64,000 nucleotides of DNA from Methylobacter sp. (GCA_026399025.1 JAPLRU010000093.1:1-64000); one strand, 5' to 3'; numbered from the stretch's first letter, positions 17,700 to 27,629 are shown. Made by a program: numbers and translations. Notes: generated from the sequence alone by a model not told the origin.

Positions 17700-17893
17700 G
17701 TGTACTTTGAGCCAGACTCTACGCTAATTTCATCAATGGCCTATTCAAGTTCATCCTGTGTAAATGTTTTGAAAGGCAGCCATTCAGCGTCCGTGAATAT
17801 CCCGCCGCCGAAGCGGTATCCGGCATCGACCACTCGGTCAAGCATGCACTCAACTGACAGGGTTTTAGGAGCCAAACACAGATTAATCGTCTA
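17700..17893 (-). pseudogene. Possible remnant of an unidentified protein gene
   Basis: The minus strand reads in one frame ...LSVECMLDRVVDAGYRFGG, then TDAEWLPFKTFTQDELE, then a TAG followed in frame by AIDEISVESGS. The composition and continuing frame suggest a short coding segment broken by one CAG-to-TAG change. I do not recognise the family. Confidence 0.3.
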
Positions 17894-18013
17894 GCTTTAG
17901 CTCAGCCAAGGTGGTTATGACCGTATCAATTCGGTAAAATAAAAAATTACTGCGAAAAATGTAAGCTAATTTTTTGCACAATTTTTTTAACAATAACTAA
18001 TCACGGAATAATT

Positions 18014-18733
18014 ATGTGTTTTAGCGCTAATATGTCTCTTGGCTTAGGTCTGGCCGGGCTGGCCGCATCTACCGTTACTTTGCTTGATAAAAGTGAGCCG
18101 CTGTGGGTTCGAGTGGCACGATTTTACGCCATTTTCCATTTCTCCCTGATGGAGTTTATTCAGTATTTCGCCTATCCGGTCGCGGATCAGTGCGGTTACG
18201 GCAGCAATCTGTTTTTGAGCGAGCTGTCGGTCTACCATATCAGCTTGCAGGCGCTGGCGATCATGCCCGCCTTGGCGACTTATTCATCCGACAAAACCGC
18301 ATTAAAAAAAGCCACTGTCACCGGCGTCACGCTCAGTTCGTCATTTTTGTTTTTCAGTTTTTTGCCCAAAGAATGGCAACTGTTCGAGGTTGCACCGAAT
18401 TTTATCGGCAATATGATCTCGTGCTTGTTTATGGGCAAATACCATATCGGTTACCACATCTCCAGCGCGTTCGGCTTGCTGGTGACCTGGGGCTCGTTGT
18501 TTGCCTTGGCGCTCAGCGCTTTTGTCTGGAAGGATAACTGGCGCATCGGTTCGTATCATTTTGGCATGGCCATTATGACGCTGTTTATGCCGCAGTGGGT
18601 ATTCGGCGTGTCCACCGGCGAAGCCGCGGCGATGTATTGTTTTTATTCGATACCGATCACGGTCAGCTTTATGCCGCAATTTAAAAGATTTTTCACTGCG
18701 CCTGACACCATAGAGCAGCAGGAATTTGCTTAA
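18014..18733 (+). CDS. Polytopic membrane protein, DUF5765-like
   Basis: A 239-residue inner membrane protein with about seven hydrophobic helices. It starts with the MCFSA motif that marks a family of bacterial and eukaryotic membrane proteins of unknown function (DUF5765-like, recalled from memory). Further fixed-looking polar residues within helices include FHFSLMEFIQYF and the HISLQAL segment. GC content returns to the chromosomal norm here after the AT-rich kinase operon. No neighbour hints at function. Confidence 0.65.
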   Translation: MCFSANMSLGLGLAGLAASTVTLLDKSEPLWVRVARFYAIFHFSLMEFIQYFAYPVADQCGYGSNLFLSELSVYHISLQALAIMPALATYSSDKTALKKATVTGVTLSSSFLFFSFLPKEWQLFEVAPNFIGNMISCLFMGKYHIGYHISSAFGLLVTWGSLFALALSAFVWKDNWRIGSYHFGMAIMTLFMPQWVFGVSTGEAAAMYCFYSIPITVSFMPQFKRFFTAPDTIEQQEFA

Positions 18734-18777
18734 TCGGTTGTAGTGTCGCCGTCACAGCCATTAAGTTAAGAAAAAAG

Positions 18778-18879
18778 CTCCCTCTCCTGCTGGAGAGGGT
18801 TGGGGTGAGGAGAATAAAAATAAGGAAAAAAGCCTTATTTGATCCCCTCATCCTAACCTTCTCCCAGAGGGAGAAGGAA
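18778..18879. repeat. CTCACCC/GGAGAGGG hairpin repeat, copy 1
   Basis: The left arm holds CCCTCTCC-TGCT-GGAGAGGG followed by TTGGGGTGAGG. The right arm holds CCCCTCATCCTAACC followed by CCTTCTCCC-AGA-GGGAGAAGG. The two arms are inverted relative to each other. Related copies lie at 46186-46270 and 49199-49277. It sits between convergent genes. Confidence 0.65.
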
Positions 18880-18975
18880 CTGTCCATCCTTAACTTTAAT
18901 GACAGTGAGTGTAGCCGTCGCTACGTATCCTCGACAGAAACGGCGGGATACGTAGCGCGCCTTATTGCGCCGGTA

Positions 18976-19530
18976 TTATCCAGTTTTCTTGATAAACTCC
19001 TTCACTCCGGCAAAGCCGATTATCAGCACCAGCAATCCGGCAATCATCACCAATATTTTAGTCATCGGAATCCCCACCAGAAACATAAAGCGCTGTTGCC
19101 GTAACTCCCCGGAGCTATCCTGTAAGGTAAGAGTCAATCTGTAAATGCCGCGCTGCCGGATGGTTTGAGAAATTGAAACCAACCCTGACCCGATCAATTG
19201 CGCGGGCTGCCGTTTAATCACGGTAAAAGCTTGTTCGGGATGCAACCACGCGGTTAATTGCGCCAGCTCCAGAGTAACTTGAGTGTTTTTCCGGTCTTCC
19301 GCCAGCGGCTCTACAGCCACGACTATTTGCCCAAGCTCAGGAAAAAAATGGCAAAAATGCTTGCCTTCCAGCTCCGGCTGAAACTGATAACCGCTTAGCC
19401 GCAATCGGGTTTCGCCGACGGTCAGAAAACAACTGTTATTGTGGTCCACTCCGTTGTGAGCGAATGCCGGTTGATGCAGCATGACGCTACACAGCGCGCC
19501 GCTCAGTACTTGGCTAATCAATCGTTTCAA
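18976..19530 (-). CDS. Exported protein with C-terminal membrane anchor, unknown function
   Basis: A 184-residue protein. An N-terminal signal peptide ends at HQPAFA, followed by a His/Asn-rich start (HNGVDHNNSC). A mainly beta region follows, then one C-terminal helix (TKILVMIAGLLVLIIGFAGV) with a basic end. It would be a periplasmic domain tethered to the inner membrane. The arrangement and the HNGVDHN start recall small copper- or metal-handling exported proteins, but no complete metal site is visible and I do not recognise the family. It is preceded by the FliK-like gene on the same strand with a 74-base gap. Confidence 0.6.
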   Translation of the reverse strand: MKRLISQVLSGALCSVMLHQPAFAHNGVDHNNSCFLTVGETRLRLSGYQFQPELEGKHFCHFFPELGQIVVAVEPLAEDRKNTQVTLELAQLTAWLHPEQAFTVIKRQPAQLIGSGLVSISQTIRQRGIYRLTLTLQDSSGELRQQRFMFLVGIPMTKILVMIAGLLVLIIGFAGVKEFIKKTG

Positions 19531-19604
19531 ATTCTGTCCGTCCGTTCAAAAAGTGAGGTTCTATTGAGGTTTGCTTGGGCATCTCCGGATTTTCGGCTAA
19601 CCCG

Positions 19605-22247
19605 CTACGCACTCTCATCGAATAATGTCTTTCCGGCCAGTGGATGCGGCGCTTGCGCTTTTTGCGCTCCGTCGTGAGCGTCCATGTGCCCGGTGGTTAA
19701 ACCCGATTCTTCCAGTTGGTTCTTCAAATAATCGAGATTGTGCTTGATCAGTTCAGTCGTTTGCGGGCTCAAACTTTTGAAATAGGTATTGATGACGTCG
19801 TCCCGGTAAGACACGATGCAATGAATCGTGCCCAGTTCCGGCGGCGTAATGGTGATATTAACCGACCAGTTGCCACCGCCCGACGATTGCTGCCGACTTT
19901 CCTTATCCTGCTGTATTTCAATCTTGACCGTTTCCGCCTGCTGCCGGTCGATAAACGGAATGTCGATGCTCCACAATTGCTTTGGATTATCATCCTTGGG
20001 CAGCGACATTAATTGATCCAGCACGATGCCGGCAACGGTATTTTCGGTTTTGTTTTGCAGGTTCTTGAGCAGGTCAAGATCGGCTTGAACCGGCAGCTGT
20101 CCGTCTTGAGCGCCCAATTCCCGCTTTAACGCTTGAATAAATTTGAGCAAGTTGGCTTTAAAATCCTCGGCAGCCACGCCCGGCAAGGCTTTTTCGGCAG
20201 TATCCGCTTTAGGTAAGGGATCCATAGCTTTTTCAACTTGCGTATCCTCTGCTTTGGCGGCATCCGTCGGCTTAGCCGGGTTGAGTTCTGAAGGCGGTGC
20301 TTCAGCAATCAATTTCGGACTCATCGCTTGTTCAACAACAACAGCACCGTCAGGCAGGGGCTCTTTTTGCGTCAGATTCTGCACTATTTCAGCGGCCATG
20401 CGTTGCAACGATTGCGGCACGCTCGGGTTTTTTATCAGTTGGGGCAACTGTTTAATGAATTCGGTTTGGTCCATGGTCGGAGGCAGTTTAGCCTCAAGAA
20501 ACAGCCCGGAATCGGCGATGGCCTGTTTGAGCCCCAGGCTGCTGACCAGCTGTTCTTTGGGCGGCAAGTTGTTGATGATGTTGGCGGCAATCGTCTTTAG
20601 GGCTTGGGAAACGCTTTGATTGTTCAGCAGTTGCGGCAAATCCTTGATCAGTTGATTTAAAAAGATCGGCGCGGCTTCATGGCGCGGCAGAAATTGCTTG
20701 ATAAACTCGGTGACCGCGGCTTCGGAAATAGGCTTGGCGGCGGCAATCACCTTAAATTCGGGCGCGTTTCCGCTAAGGACGATGTCCAGATTCAAGCTTT
20801 GCCCGACTTTTAAATCCGCAGGCGCGTTGCTCAGTTGCGTTCGTTCAATAGTGATAAGCGAATCTGTTTTTACCGAGGCAGGGGGCGTGGTAAACAGTTG
20901 CAGTTGGATTTTATTGCCGATGATAGCGGTTATTTTTGCTTCTACCGGCTGTCCGCCGGCACGAGTCTCGGGAAGCACGTTAAACTCGGGCGCGGTCCCG
21001 GCTTTGACGATTTCCAGGTTCAGGCTTTGCCCGACTTTTAAATGCGACGGCGCATTGCTCAGTTGCGCTCGGTCGATAGTCATAGCCGAATCCGGGGCAT
21101 CGGTAAAAACCTGCAATTGGATTTTAGTGCCGGTGATGCCGGTTATTTTGGCTTCGATGGAGGGCCCGCTGTTGTTGGCTGTCGGCATCACTTTAAATTC
21201 GGGTGCGGCTCCGGCTTTAACCACTTCCAGATTCAGCTTTTGCCCGACTGTTAAATTCGACGGCGCATTGCCCAGTTGAGTCCGCTCAATAGTCACAGCG
21301 GAACCCGTTTTTGCCGGGGCATCGCTTAACACTTGCAATTGGATTTTGTTGCCGCTGATGCCGGTTATTTTAGCTTCGATGGATGACTCGCTGGTGTTGA
21401 CCGTCTGAATCACTTTAAATTCGGGCGCGGTTCCGGCTTTAACGACTTCCAGGTTCAGATTTTGCCCGACTTTTAAAGTCGACGGCGCATTGCCCAGTTG
21501 GTTTTTGTCGATAGTGACCAGAGCGGCCGGTTGTGCGCCGGCGGCTTGGCCCGAAGCATTAAAAATCTGCAATTGGATGTTATTACCGACGATACCGGTT
21601 ATTTTTGCCGCTACCGCTTGTCCGGCGTTGGCCGCCGGAATCACCTTAAACTCGGGCGCGGCCCCGGTTTTAGCGACTTCCAGATCCAGCTTTTGCCCAA
21701 CTTTTAAATTCAAAGGCGCATTGCTGAGTTGATGTTTATCGATAGTGATCAGTGCGGCTTGTTTATTGCCGGTTTCCGTTGCGGCTTGAGCCTGAGGGCT
21801 AAAAATCTGTAGCTGGATTTTATTGCCGGCAATGCCGACTATTTTCGCGGCCAAGGGCTGCTTGAGTTCTAATGAAGAAGCACCGTCCTCCGCCGTGACG
21901 GTCGGCCGTATCGTGCTGCCATCCCTAGCGGTCGGCAGTAGCTTTAAGCGCAAATCAGCCGTTTGATTTTTTAATTCGGGCGCCAGAATTTTAAATTCGA
22001 CAACCGGGGCGATTTGGGTCACCTGAATTTTTAAATCCTGTCTCGGGTTTAGCGTAATCGGCTGATTGCTTTGGACAGTAATGTCTTTATTGCCCAAGGT
22101 TAAGGCGATGGCGGTTTTGGCGGCCTGAATATCCCCGCCGATCACTTTGACGTCCAGCTGTTGCCCGACTTTCAGGTTTAAGGCATTTTCCGACGGCCTG
22201 CCGGCCGCAAACAGGGCTTGAGGCGTTATCAGCGAGTTAATGTCCAT
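19605..22247 (-). CDS. FliK C-terminal domain protein with tandem repeats
   Basis: An 880-residue protein. The last 130 residues match the flagellar hook-length control (FliK) C-terminal domain, including WSVNITITPPELGTIHCIV and the LKNQLEESGL end. The N-terminal half has at least five tandem units of about 73 residues, each with 'KITGIxGNKIQLQxF', 'TIxxxQLxNAP' and 'LKVGQxLNLEVVKAGxAPEFKV'. An acidic Pro/Ala linker follows. In flagella FliK acts as an export-gate ruler for hook length. Here no flagellar gene is near, so this may be a FliK-like protein with another role. The repeats, with periods of about 215-232 bases, invite copy-number change. The HDOD gene starts 12 bases away upstream. 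Confidence 0.8.
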   Translation of the reverse strand: MDINSLITPQALFAAGRPSENALNLKVGQQLDVKVIGGDIQAAKTAIALTLGNKDITVQSNQPITLNPRQDLKIQVTQIAPVVEFKILAPELKNQTADLRLKLLPTARDGSTIRPTVTAEDGASSLELKQPLAAKIVGIAGNKIQLQIFSPQAQAATETGNKQAALITIDKHQLSNAPLNLKVGQKLDLEVAKTGAAPEFKVIPAANAGQAVAAKITGIVGNNIQLQIFNASGQAAGAQPAALVTIDKNQLGNAPSTLKVGQNLNLEVVKAGTAPEFKVIQTVNTSESSIEAKITGISGNKIQLQVLSDAPAKTGSAVTIERTQLGNAPSNLTVGQKLNLEVVKAGAAPEFKVMPTANNSGPSIEAKITGITGTKIQLQVFTDAPDSAMTIDRAQLSNAPSHLKVGQSLNLEIVKAGTAPEFNVLPETRAGGQPVEAKITAIIGNKIQLQLFTTPPASVKTDSLITIERTQLSNAPADLKVGQSLNLDIVLSGNAPEFKVIAAAKPISEAAVTEFIKQFLPRHEAAPIFLNQLIKDLPQLLNNQSVSQALKTIAANIINNLPPKEQLVSSLGLKQAIADSGLFLEAKLPPTMDQTEFIKQLPQLIKNPSVPQSLQRMAAEIVQNLTQKEPLPDGAVVVEQAMSPKLIAEAPPSELNPAKPTDAAKAEDTQVEKAMDPLPKADTAEKALPGVAAEDFKANLLKFIQALKRELGAQDGQLPVQADLDLLKNLQNKTENTVAGIVLDQLMSLPKDDNPKQLWSIDIPFIDRQQAETVKIEIQQDKESRQQSSGGGNWSVNITITPPELGTIHCIVSYRDDVINTYFKSLSPQTTELIKHNLDYLKNQLEESGLTTGHMDAHDGAQKAQAPHPLAGKTLFDESA

Positions 22248-22259
22248 CGACCAAAAAGC

Positions 22260-23141
22260 TTAAGCCAACAACTGCCGAATTTGCTCGATTTCATCTTTGG
22301 CGGCATCCAATATGTCAATGCTGTCGCTGGCGTCCAAATGAACGGCCAATTTTTTATAGGCGGGCAGATCGTCTATTTTAGGTATTTTTTTTATATCGAC
22401 TTTACCGATAAAACTGTGCAACTGCGCAATCATCACAATGTCGGCATAATTGGTTGGCGTTTTGTTATTACGAAACCAGTTTTCGGCATTCAGCACCACG
22501 TCTTCAAAATCGGCCGGAAAATCCCAGCGACGTATAATTTGCACGCCAATATCGGCGCGCAAGGTCCTGACGGTTTCGACCAAGTCTCTGGGATGCGCAA
22601 TAATGTCGGGATTGTCATCGGCGTAAGTCAAAATAGGGACGATGCCGATATCATGAATCAATCCGGCCAACATCGCACGGTCCGGGTCGAAGCCCGGAAT
22701 TTTGTGCGCGAAGACGGCGCTGATCGAAGCGATATAACTGCTGTGCACCCATAACTCGGTCATTTTTTTGCGAATAATCGGGGACTTGGCGTTAAACACC
22801 GATTTCATTGCAAACGCGGTGACAATATCCTGAGTGGCTTTCAAACCCAGCCGGGTTAAGGCTTCGGGACAGCTTTCGATTTTTTTTCGGCCGGAATAAA
22901 TAGAGCTGTTGGCGATTTGCACCAGCCGGGCGGTAATGGACGGATCGATTTGAACGATGCGCGCTATTGAAGAGATATTGGATCTTTCATCGCTGACCGC
23001 GCGGCGAATTTTGAAAGACACATCCGGAATCGTCGGCAATATCAGGTCATCGGATTGCATATGCTGATAGCAATCCGTTAACAGCTTGTTTTTAGCTAAA
23101 CTTGCGGCGGTATTGCTAAGTTTGTTATTGGATTGACTCAT
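22260..23141 (-). CDS. HDOD domain protein
   Basis: A 293-residue cytosolic protein that is essentially one HDOD domain (about 30-260), the catalytically degenerate relative of HD phosphohydrolases used in signalling. Visible are LPTIPDVSFKI, PSITARLVQIANSS, a segment ending GLKATQDIV and AGLIHDIGIVPIL, in which an HD pair is retained. It shares a short 12-base gap with the FliK-like gene downstream and is probably cotranscribed, suggesting a link to motility or surface signalling. That link is inference. Confidence 0.85.
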   Translation of the reverse strand: MSQSNNKLSNTAASLAKNKLLTDCYQHMQSDDLILPTIPDVSFKIRRAVSDERSNISSIARIVQIDPSITARLVQIANSSIYSGRKKIESCPEALTRLGLKATQDIVTAFAMKSVFNAKSPIIRKKMTELWVHSSYIASISAVFAHKIPGFDPDRAMLAGLIHDIGIVPILTYADDNPDIIAHPRDLVETVRTLRADIGVQIIRRWDFPADFEDVVLNAENWFRNNKTPTNYADIVMIAQLHSFIGKVDIKKIPKIDDLPAYKKLAVHLDASDSIDILDAAKDEIEQIRQLLA

Positions 23142-23236
23142 AATATGCTTCTTTAATATTCAAACAAGTCCGCAAAGTTTAGTTTAAAATCCCCCCCTTC
23201 GTCGAACCCTATTGCATCTATCTTACTTTGCCTGCA

Positions 23237-24169
23237 ATGAAAACAACACCTTCTGAAGTTTTAACCACTTTATCAACGATCCGCGATTACATCCGTTGGG
23301 CCGCCAGCCGTTTTACCGAAGCCGAATTATGCTTCGGCCACGGCAGCGCGACAGCTTTGGATGAAGCGGCGGCGCTGGTTTTGCATACCATCCGCCAGCC
23401 TTATCATCTGGCCGATGCTTATCTGCAAAGCGTGTTAACGCTGACTGAGCGCCAAGCAGTGATCGATATGATCGACCGGCGCATCAACGAGCGCGTCCCG
23501 GCGGCTTATTTAACGCATGAGGCCGTTTTTGCCGGGCTGTCGTTTTATGTCGACCAACGGGTGCTGGTGCCTAGATCGCCGATTGCCGAATTAATCGAGC
23601 AACGCTTTTCGCCGTGGGTGGACGAAGAACGGGTCGAACGCATCCTGGATTTATGCACCGGCAGCGCCTGCATCGCCATTGCCTGCGCTTATGCTTTTGC
23701 CGATGCTGACGTCGATGCGGTGGAGTTATCGGCCGATGCGCTGGCCGTCGCCAAACTGAATGTGGTTAAACATCAATTGGACGATGCGGTGACGCTTTAC
23801 CAGTCCGATTTGTTTAAACAACTGCCCGAAGCGTCTCGCTATGACATCATCGTCAGCAATCCGCCTTATGTCTGCCTTGCCGAATGGGAGCAACTGCCCG
23901 CGGAATTTCGCGCCGAGCCGGATATGGGCTTTAAAGGCGGCGTCTCGGGATTGGACATCGTTTTGCGCATTCTGGTCGATGCCGATCGCTATTTGACCGA
24001 GCAAGGCATTTTAGTCGTGGAAGTGGGCAGCAGCGCGGAAACCTTGCAAAGCGCCTTCCCCGATGTGCCTTTTTACTGGCTGAATTTTGAACGCGGCGGC
24101 GACGGCGTGTTTTTGCTGACGGCGGAACAAGTGAGTCACTATCACGAATTATTTTTAGCGGCCTTATAA
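23237..24169 (+). CDS. prmB: Peptide release factor uL3-type glutamine methyltransferase PrmB
   Basis: A SAM-dependent N5-glutamine methyltransferase of 310 residues acting on ribosomal protein uL3. The SAM-binding [10 protein letters not shown] (138-147) and the catalytic NPPY (208-211), which holds the glutamine amide, are both present. The N-terminal helical substrate domain contains the [14 protein letters not shown] segment typical of PrmB/PrmC. I chose ATG 23237 over the TTG nine bases upstream. aroC begins two bases after the stop, and the prmB-aroC order is conserved in gammaproteobacteria, which favours PrmB over PrmC. Confidence 0.93.
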   Translation: MKTTPSEVLTTLSTIRDYIRWAASRFTEAELCFGHGSATALDEAAALVLHTIRQPYHLADAYLQSVLTLTERQAVIDMIDRRINERVPAAYLTHEAVFAGLSFYVDQRVLVPRSPIAELIEQRFSPWVDEERVERILDLCTGSACIAIACAYAFADADVDAVELSADALAVAKLNVVKHQLDDAVTLYQSDLFKQLPEASRYDIIVSNPPYVCLAEWEQLPAEFRAEPDMGFKGGVSGLDIVLRILVDADRYLTEQGILVVEVGSSAETLQSAFPDVPFYWLNFERGGDGVFLLTAEQVSHYHELFLAAL

Positions 24170-24171
24170 CT

Positions 24172-25260
24172 ATGTCTGGAAACTCAATAGGAAAATTATT
24201 TACCGTCACCTCGTTTGGCGAAAGCCACGGCCCTGCGATAGGTTGCATCGTTGACGGCTGTCCTCCGGGCATGGCCTTGAGCGAAGCCGATTTGCAGGAA
24301 GATTTGGATCGCAGGAAGCCCGGCACTTCGCGCCACACCACGCAACGCCGTGAAGCCGATGAGGTCAAAATCCTGTCCGGCGTGTTTGAAGGCAAAACCA
24401 CCGGTACCCCGATTGGCTTATTGATCGAAAATACCGATCAGCGCTCCAAGGATTATTCCAAAATCGCCGACACCTTCAGGCCCGGCCATGCCGATTACAC
24501 CTATCAGCACAAATACGGCATCCGCGATTATCGCGGCGGCGGGCGCTCGTCGGCGCGCGAAACGGCGATGCGGGTGGCGGCGGGCGGCATCGCCAAGAAA
24601 TACCTGAAAGAACAAGCCGGCATAGAAATACGCGGCTATTTATCGCAGTTGGGACCGATCAAAATTGAAAAAGTCGACTGGGCGGTTATCGACAGCAATC
24701 CTTTTTTCTGCCCGGATGCGGATAAGGTTGCCGAAATGGAAGCTTATATGGATGCGTTGCGCAAAGAAGGCGAATCGATCGGCGCGCGGATTGAAGTGGT
24801 CGCAAGCAACGTTCCGCCGGGTTTGGGCGAGCCTATCTTCGACCGGCTCGATGCCGATTTGGCTCATGCCTTGATGAGCATTAATGCGGTCAAAGGCGTC
24901 GAAATCGGCGACGGTTTTGCCTGCATCGACAGCAAAGGCACTCAATTTCGCGACGAAATCACCCCGGACGGTTTTTTAAGCAACCATGCCGGCGGCATTC
25001 TGGGCGGCATTTCCAGCGGCCAAAATGTGGTTGCGAGTATTGCCTTAAAACCGACCTCCAGCTTGCGCTTGCCGGGCCGGAGCATCAACTTGCAAGGCGA
25101 AGCGATTGACGTCGTCACCGAAGGCCGTCACGATCCTTGCGTCGGCATCCGGGCCACGCCGATTGCCGAGGCGATGATGGCGATTGTGCTGATGGATCAT
25201 TTTTTACGGCATCGGGCGCAAAACATTAACGTTCAATCGGGGTTATCTATTTTGAGATAA
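24172..25260 (+). CDS. aroC: Chorismate synthase
   Basis: Catalyses the last step of the shikimate pathway, EPSP to chorismate, using reduced FMN. At 362 residues it has the normal length. Signatures include the start [28 protein letters not shown], the [15 protein letters not shown] segment and the [11 protein letters not shown] loop near 275-285. It is cotranscribed with prmB (two-base gap) and possibly with the transpeptidase gene 15 bases downstream. Confidence 0.97.
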   Translation: MSGNSIGKLFTVTSFGESHGPAIGCIVDGCPPGMALSEADLQEDLDRRKPGTSRHTTQRREADEVKILSGVFEGKTTGTPIGLLIENTDQRSKDYSKIADTFRPGHADYTYQHKYGIRDYRGGGRSSARETAMRVAAGGIAKKYLKEQAGIEIRGYLSQLGPIKIEKVDWAVIDSNPFFCPDADKVAEMEAYMDALRKEGESIGARIEVVASNVPPGLGEPIFDRLDADLAHALMSINAVKGVEIGDGFACIDSKGTQFRDEITPDGFLSNHAGGILGGISSGQNVVASIALKPTSSLRLPGRSINLQGEAIDVVTEGRHDPCVGIRATPIAEAMMAIVLMDHFLRHRAQNINVQSGLSILR

Positions 25261-25275
25261 AGGGGGGCGTTTGTT

Positions 25276-25764
25276 ATGTGGAAGATAGTCATGCTCATAA
25301 TAAGCTTGCTGGTATCGGCTAATTGCTTTGGTTTTACGCCGAAAATAGACGCTGTGTTGGTGAAGAAATCCGAAAAGAGATTGTATCTGCTTGCCCAAGG
25401 AAAACCGGTAAAGGAATATAAAGTGGTATTCGGCCCTAAACCGACAGGCCATAAGCAGAAAGTCGGCGACGAAAGAACGCCGGAAGGAAAATACATCCTC
25501 GATTATAAAAAAGAAAAAAGCGTGTTTTATAAAGCTATCCATATTTCCTATCCCAATGAAAAAGATAAGGCTGCGGCTAAACTCTCGGGCGTAAATCCCG
25601 GCAATGCCATCATGATTCATGGCCAAACAAAGGGCTTAGGCTCGCGCTCTTGGTTAAACCAGCGCTTTAACTGGACCGACGGCTGCATTGCAGTGACCAA
25701 TCAAGAAATGGATGAAATCTGGCGATTGATCCACGTTGGAACACCTATTGAAATACAACCCTAA
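25276..25764 (+). CDS. L,D-transpeptidase-family (YkuD) protein
   Basis: A 162-residue exported enzyme. It has a signal peptide of about 18 residues (MLIISLLVSANCFGF) and then a single YkuD domain. The active-site pieces are His115 (AIMIHGQ) and Cys137 in the WTDGCIAV motif, where most relatives have S-x-GC. The family makes 3-3 cross-links in peptidoglycan or attaches lipoproteins. Small stand-alone forms of this kind (COG3034-like) may also cleave. Fifteen bases after aroC. Confidence 0.88.
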   Translation: MWKIVMLIISLLVSANCFGFTPKIDAVLVKKSEKRLYLLAQGKPVKEYKVVFGPKPTGHKQKVGDERTPEGKYILDYKKEKSVFYKAIHISYPNEKDKAAAKLSGVNPGNAIMIHGQTKGLGSRSWLNQRFNWTDGCIAVTNQEMDEIWRLIHVGTPIEIQP

Positions 25765-25804
25765 GACGTGCTTTCGTACCGCTTTTTCATCGGTTAGTTA
25801 AGCG

Positions 25805-26965
25805 ATGGCTGTCCCCTACTGGCGCCTGTCAGGCTTTTACTTTTTTTATTTTGCCGCGGTAGGCACCTTCGTCCCTTACTGGGGCCTTTATTTAAAAGAA
25901 AGCGGTTTTAATCCCGTTCAAATCGGCGAACTTTCCGCGCTGGTAGCCGGTACGCGGATTATTGCCCCCCTTTTATCGGGCTGGATTGCCGACCGTAGCG
26001 GTAAAAACCTCCGGGTTATTCGCATAACCGCTTTTTTTACCGCGCTCTTCTTCGCCGGATTTTTATGGGCTCACGGTTATTTCCTGTTTACCTGGATAAG
26101 CATCGGCTTTAGTTTTTTTTGGAATGCGGCTTTACCGCAATTTGAAGCGGTTACTTTATATCATTTAAAAACCGAAGCGCATCGTTACAGCCGGATAAGG
26201 CTGTGGGGCTCCATCGGCTTTATTGTGGCGGTGCTGGGCATCGGCCGGTTATTGGATCATCAGTCCCCGAATATTCTCCCGGCTGCGATCACCGCATTAA
26301 TGGTCCTGATCTGGCTGATCAGTTTAATGACGCCTAACGTTCAAGCCGCTCATCATGATCACGCTGTCGGCATTTTGCACATCCTGAAAAAGCCGGAACT
26401 GTGGGCTTTTTTAATGGTTTATATGCTATTGCAACTGGCCCACGCGCCTTATTATGTTTTTTATTCGATCTACCTGAAACACTACCACTACACGGCGACC
26501 CTGACCGGTTTTTTATGGGCGCTGGGCGTTTTTGCCGAGATTATTTTATTTATCTACATGCGCCGCGTGTTGAAGCGTTTTTCGCTGCGGGCGATTTTAT
26601 TGACCAGCATTTTGCTGTCGGTGCTGCGTTGGTTGATGATTGCCTGGTGCGTCGATTATTTTTGGCTGCTGCTTGCCGCCCAGTTGTTACACGCCGCAAC
26701 CTTTGCCGGCACTCATGTTGCCGCGATTCACCTGGTTCATCATTATTTCGGTAATAAGCATCAAGGCAAAGGCCAAGCGCTTTACACCAGTATGACTTTC
26801 GGTTTGGGCGGGATGCTGGGCAGTTATTCCAGCGGTTATTATTGGCAGTCATTCGGCGCCGAGGCGGTTTATTCAATGGCGGCGTTTTGTTGCAGTATTG
26901 CTTTTGTGATCGCTTATCTTGGGGTTGGACGGGAAAGCTCTCAACATAAAGCCGTCTTAGGTTAA
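25805..26965 (+). CDS. MFS transporter (HcaT / MFS_1-like)
   Basis: A 386-residue inner membrane transporter with twelve predicted helices. It belongs to the branch that includes the 3-phenylpropionic acid transporter HcaT: the start reads YWRLSGFYFFYFAAVGTFVPYWGLYL, and GWIADRSGKN forms the cytoplasmic loop 2-3. The substrate is unknown. No catabolic genes are nearby. The ExbB-like gene begins about 50 bases downstream. Confidence 0.87.
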   Translation: MAVPYWRLSGFYFFYFAAVGTFVPYWGLYLKESGFNPVQIGELSALVAGTRIIAPLLSGWIADRSGKNLRVIRITAFFTALFFAGFLWAHGYFLFTWISIGFSFFWNAALPQFEAVTLYHLKTEAHRYSRIRLWGSIGFIVAVLGIGRLLDHQSPNILPAAITALMVLIWLISLMTPNVQAAHHDHAVGILHILKKPELWAFLMVYMLLQLAHAPYYVFYSIYLKHYHYTATLTGFLWALGVFAEIILFIYMRRVLKRFSLRAILLTSILLSVLRWLMIAWCVDYFWLLLAAQLLHAATFAGTHVAAIHLVHHYFGNKHQGKGQALYTSMTFGLGGMLGSYSSGYYWQSFGAEAVYSMAAFCCSIAFVIAYLGVGRESSQHKAVLG

Positions 26966-27014
26966 AATGATGTTGGGTTGCGTTAACCCGACCTGCAATT
27001 TTTTGGGAAATAAT

Positions 27015-27629
27015 GTGTTTGAAATCATAAAAAGCGGCGGCTGGATGATGTTGCCGATCATACTGTGTTCCATCACTGCGATGGCCATTATTGCGGAACG
27101 TTTTTGGTCTTTACGCAGAAAGAAAATTATACCGCCTGAGCTGGTTGCCCAGGTTTGGCGCTTATCCCGCGACAAAAAGCTGGACGATGTCGCCTTGCGG
27201 CATTTGAAAAAAAGCTCGCCGCTCGGTTGCATTTTGGCCGCAGGCCTTGCCAACAGCCATCACGGCAGAAAGTTCATGAAAGAATGCATTGAAGAAACCG
27301 GCCGCAAGGTCGTGCATGACTTGGAACGATTTCTCAATACCTTGGGCACGATTGCCGCAGTCAGCCCTTTGCTGGGTTTATTAGGCACCGTATTCGGCAT
27401 GATCGATATTTTCGCCTCGCTATTGCAGCACGGCGCCGGTAATCCGGCGGTTTTGGCGGGCGGTATTTCGGTGGCGCTGATTACCACGGCCTCGGGCCTG
27501 ACCGTGGCTATCCCCAGTTTGGTTTTTCATCGTTATTTCGAACGGCTGGTCGATGAATATGTCGTCACCATGGAAGAAGAAGCGTTGAAACTGGTCGATA
27601 TTTTGCACGAAGACCGGAAATCGTCCTGA
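27015..27629 (+). CDS. MotA/TolQ/ExbB proton channel family protein
   Basis: A 204-residue inner membrane protein with three helices. The final two, containing LGTIAAVSPLLGLLGTVFGMIDIF and GGISVALITTASGLTVAIP (key Thr and Pro/Gly residues visible), form the ExbB/TolQ proton channel. I chose GTG 27015, giving (M)FEIIKSGGW and preceded by GGGA, because that is the usual N-terminus. A frame from ATG 26967 adds 16 unlikely residues. It overlaps the exbD-like gene by one base. This exbB-exbD-lpxK order is common in gammaproteobacteria, and energised transport linked to the cell envelope is inferred. Confidence 0.9.
   Translation: MFEIIKSGGWMMLPIILCSITAMAIIAERFWSLRRKKIIPPELVAQVWRLSRDKKLDDVALRHLKKSSPLGCILAAGLANSHHGRKFMKECIEETGRKVVHDLERFLNTLGTIAAVSPLLGLLGTVFGMIDIFASLLQHGAGNPAVLAGGISVALITTASGLTVAIPSLVFHRYFERLVDEYVVTMEEEALKLVDILHEDRKSS

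Noticed and set aside
20143..21732. Several long plus-strand frames opposite the FliK-like gene
   Set aside because: They are periodic because the gene beneath is repetitive, have no start signals and resemble no protein.
26967..27014. Upstream ATG for the ExbB-like gene
   Set aside because: The added residues (MMLGCVNPTCNFLGNN) do not fit the family and no ribosome binding site precedes them; GTG 27015 fits better.
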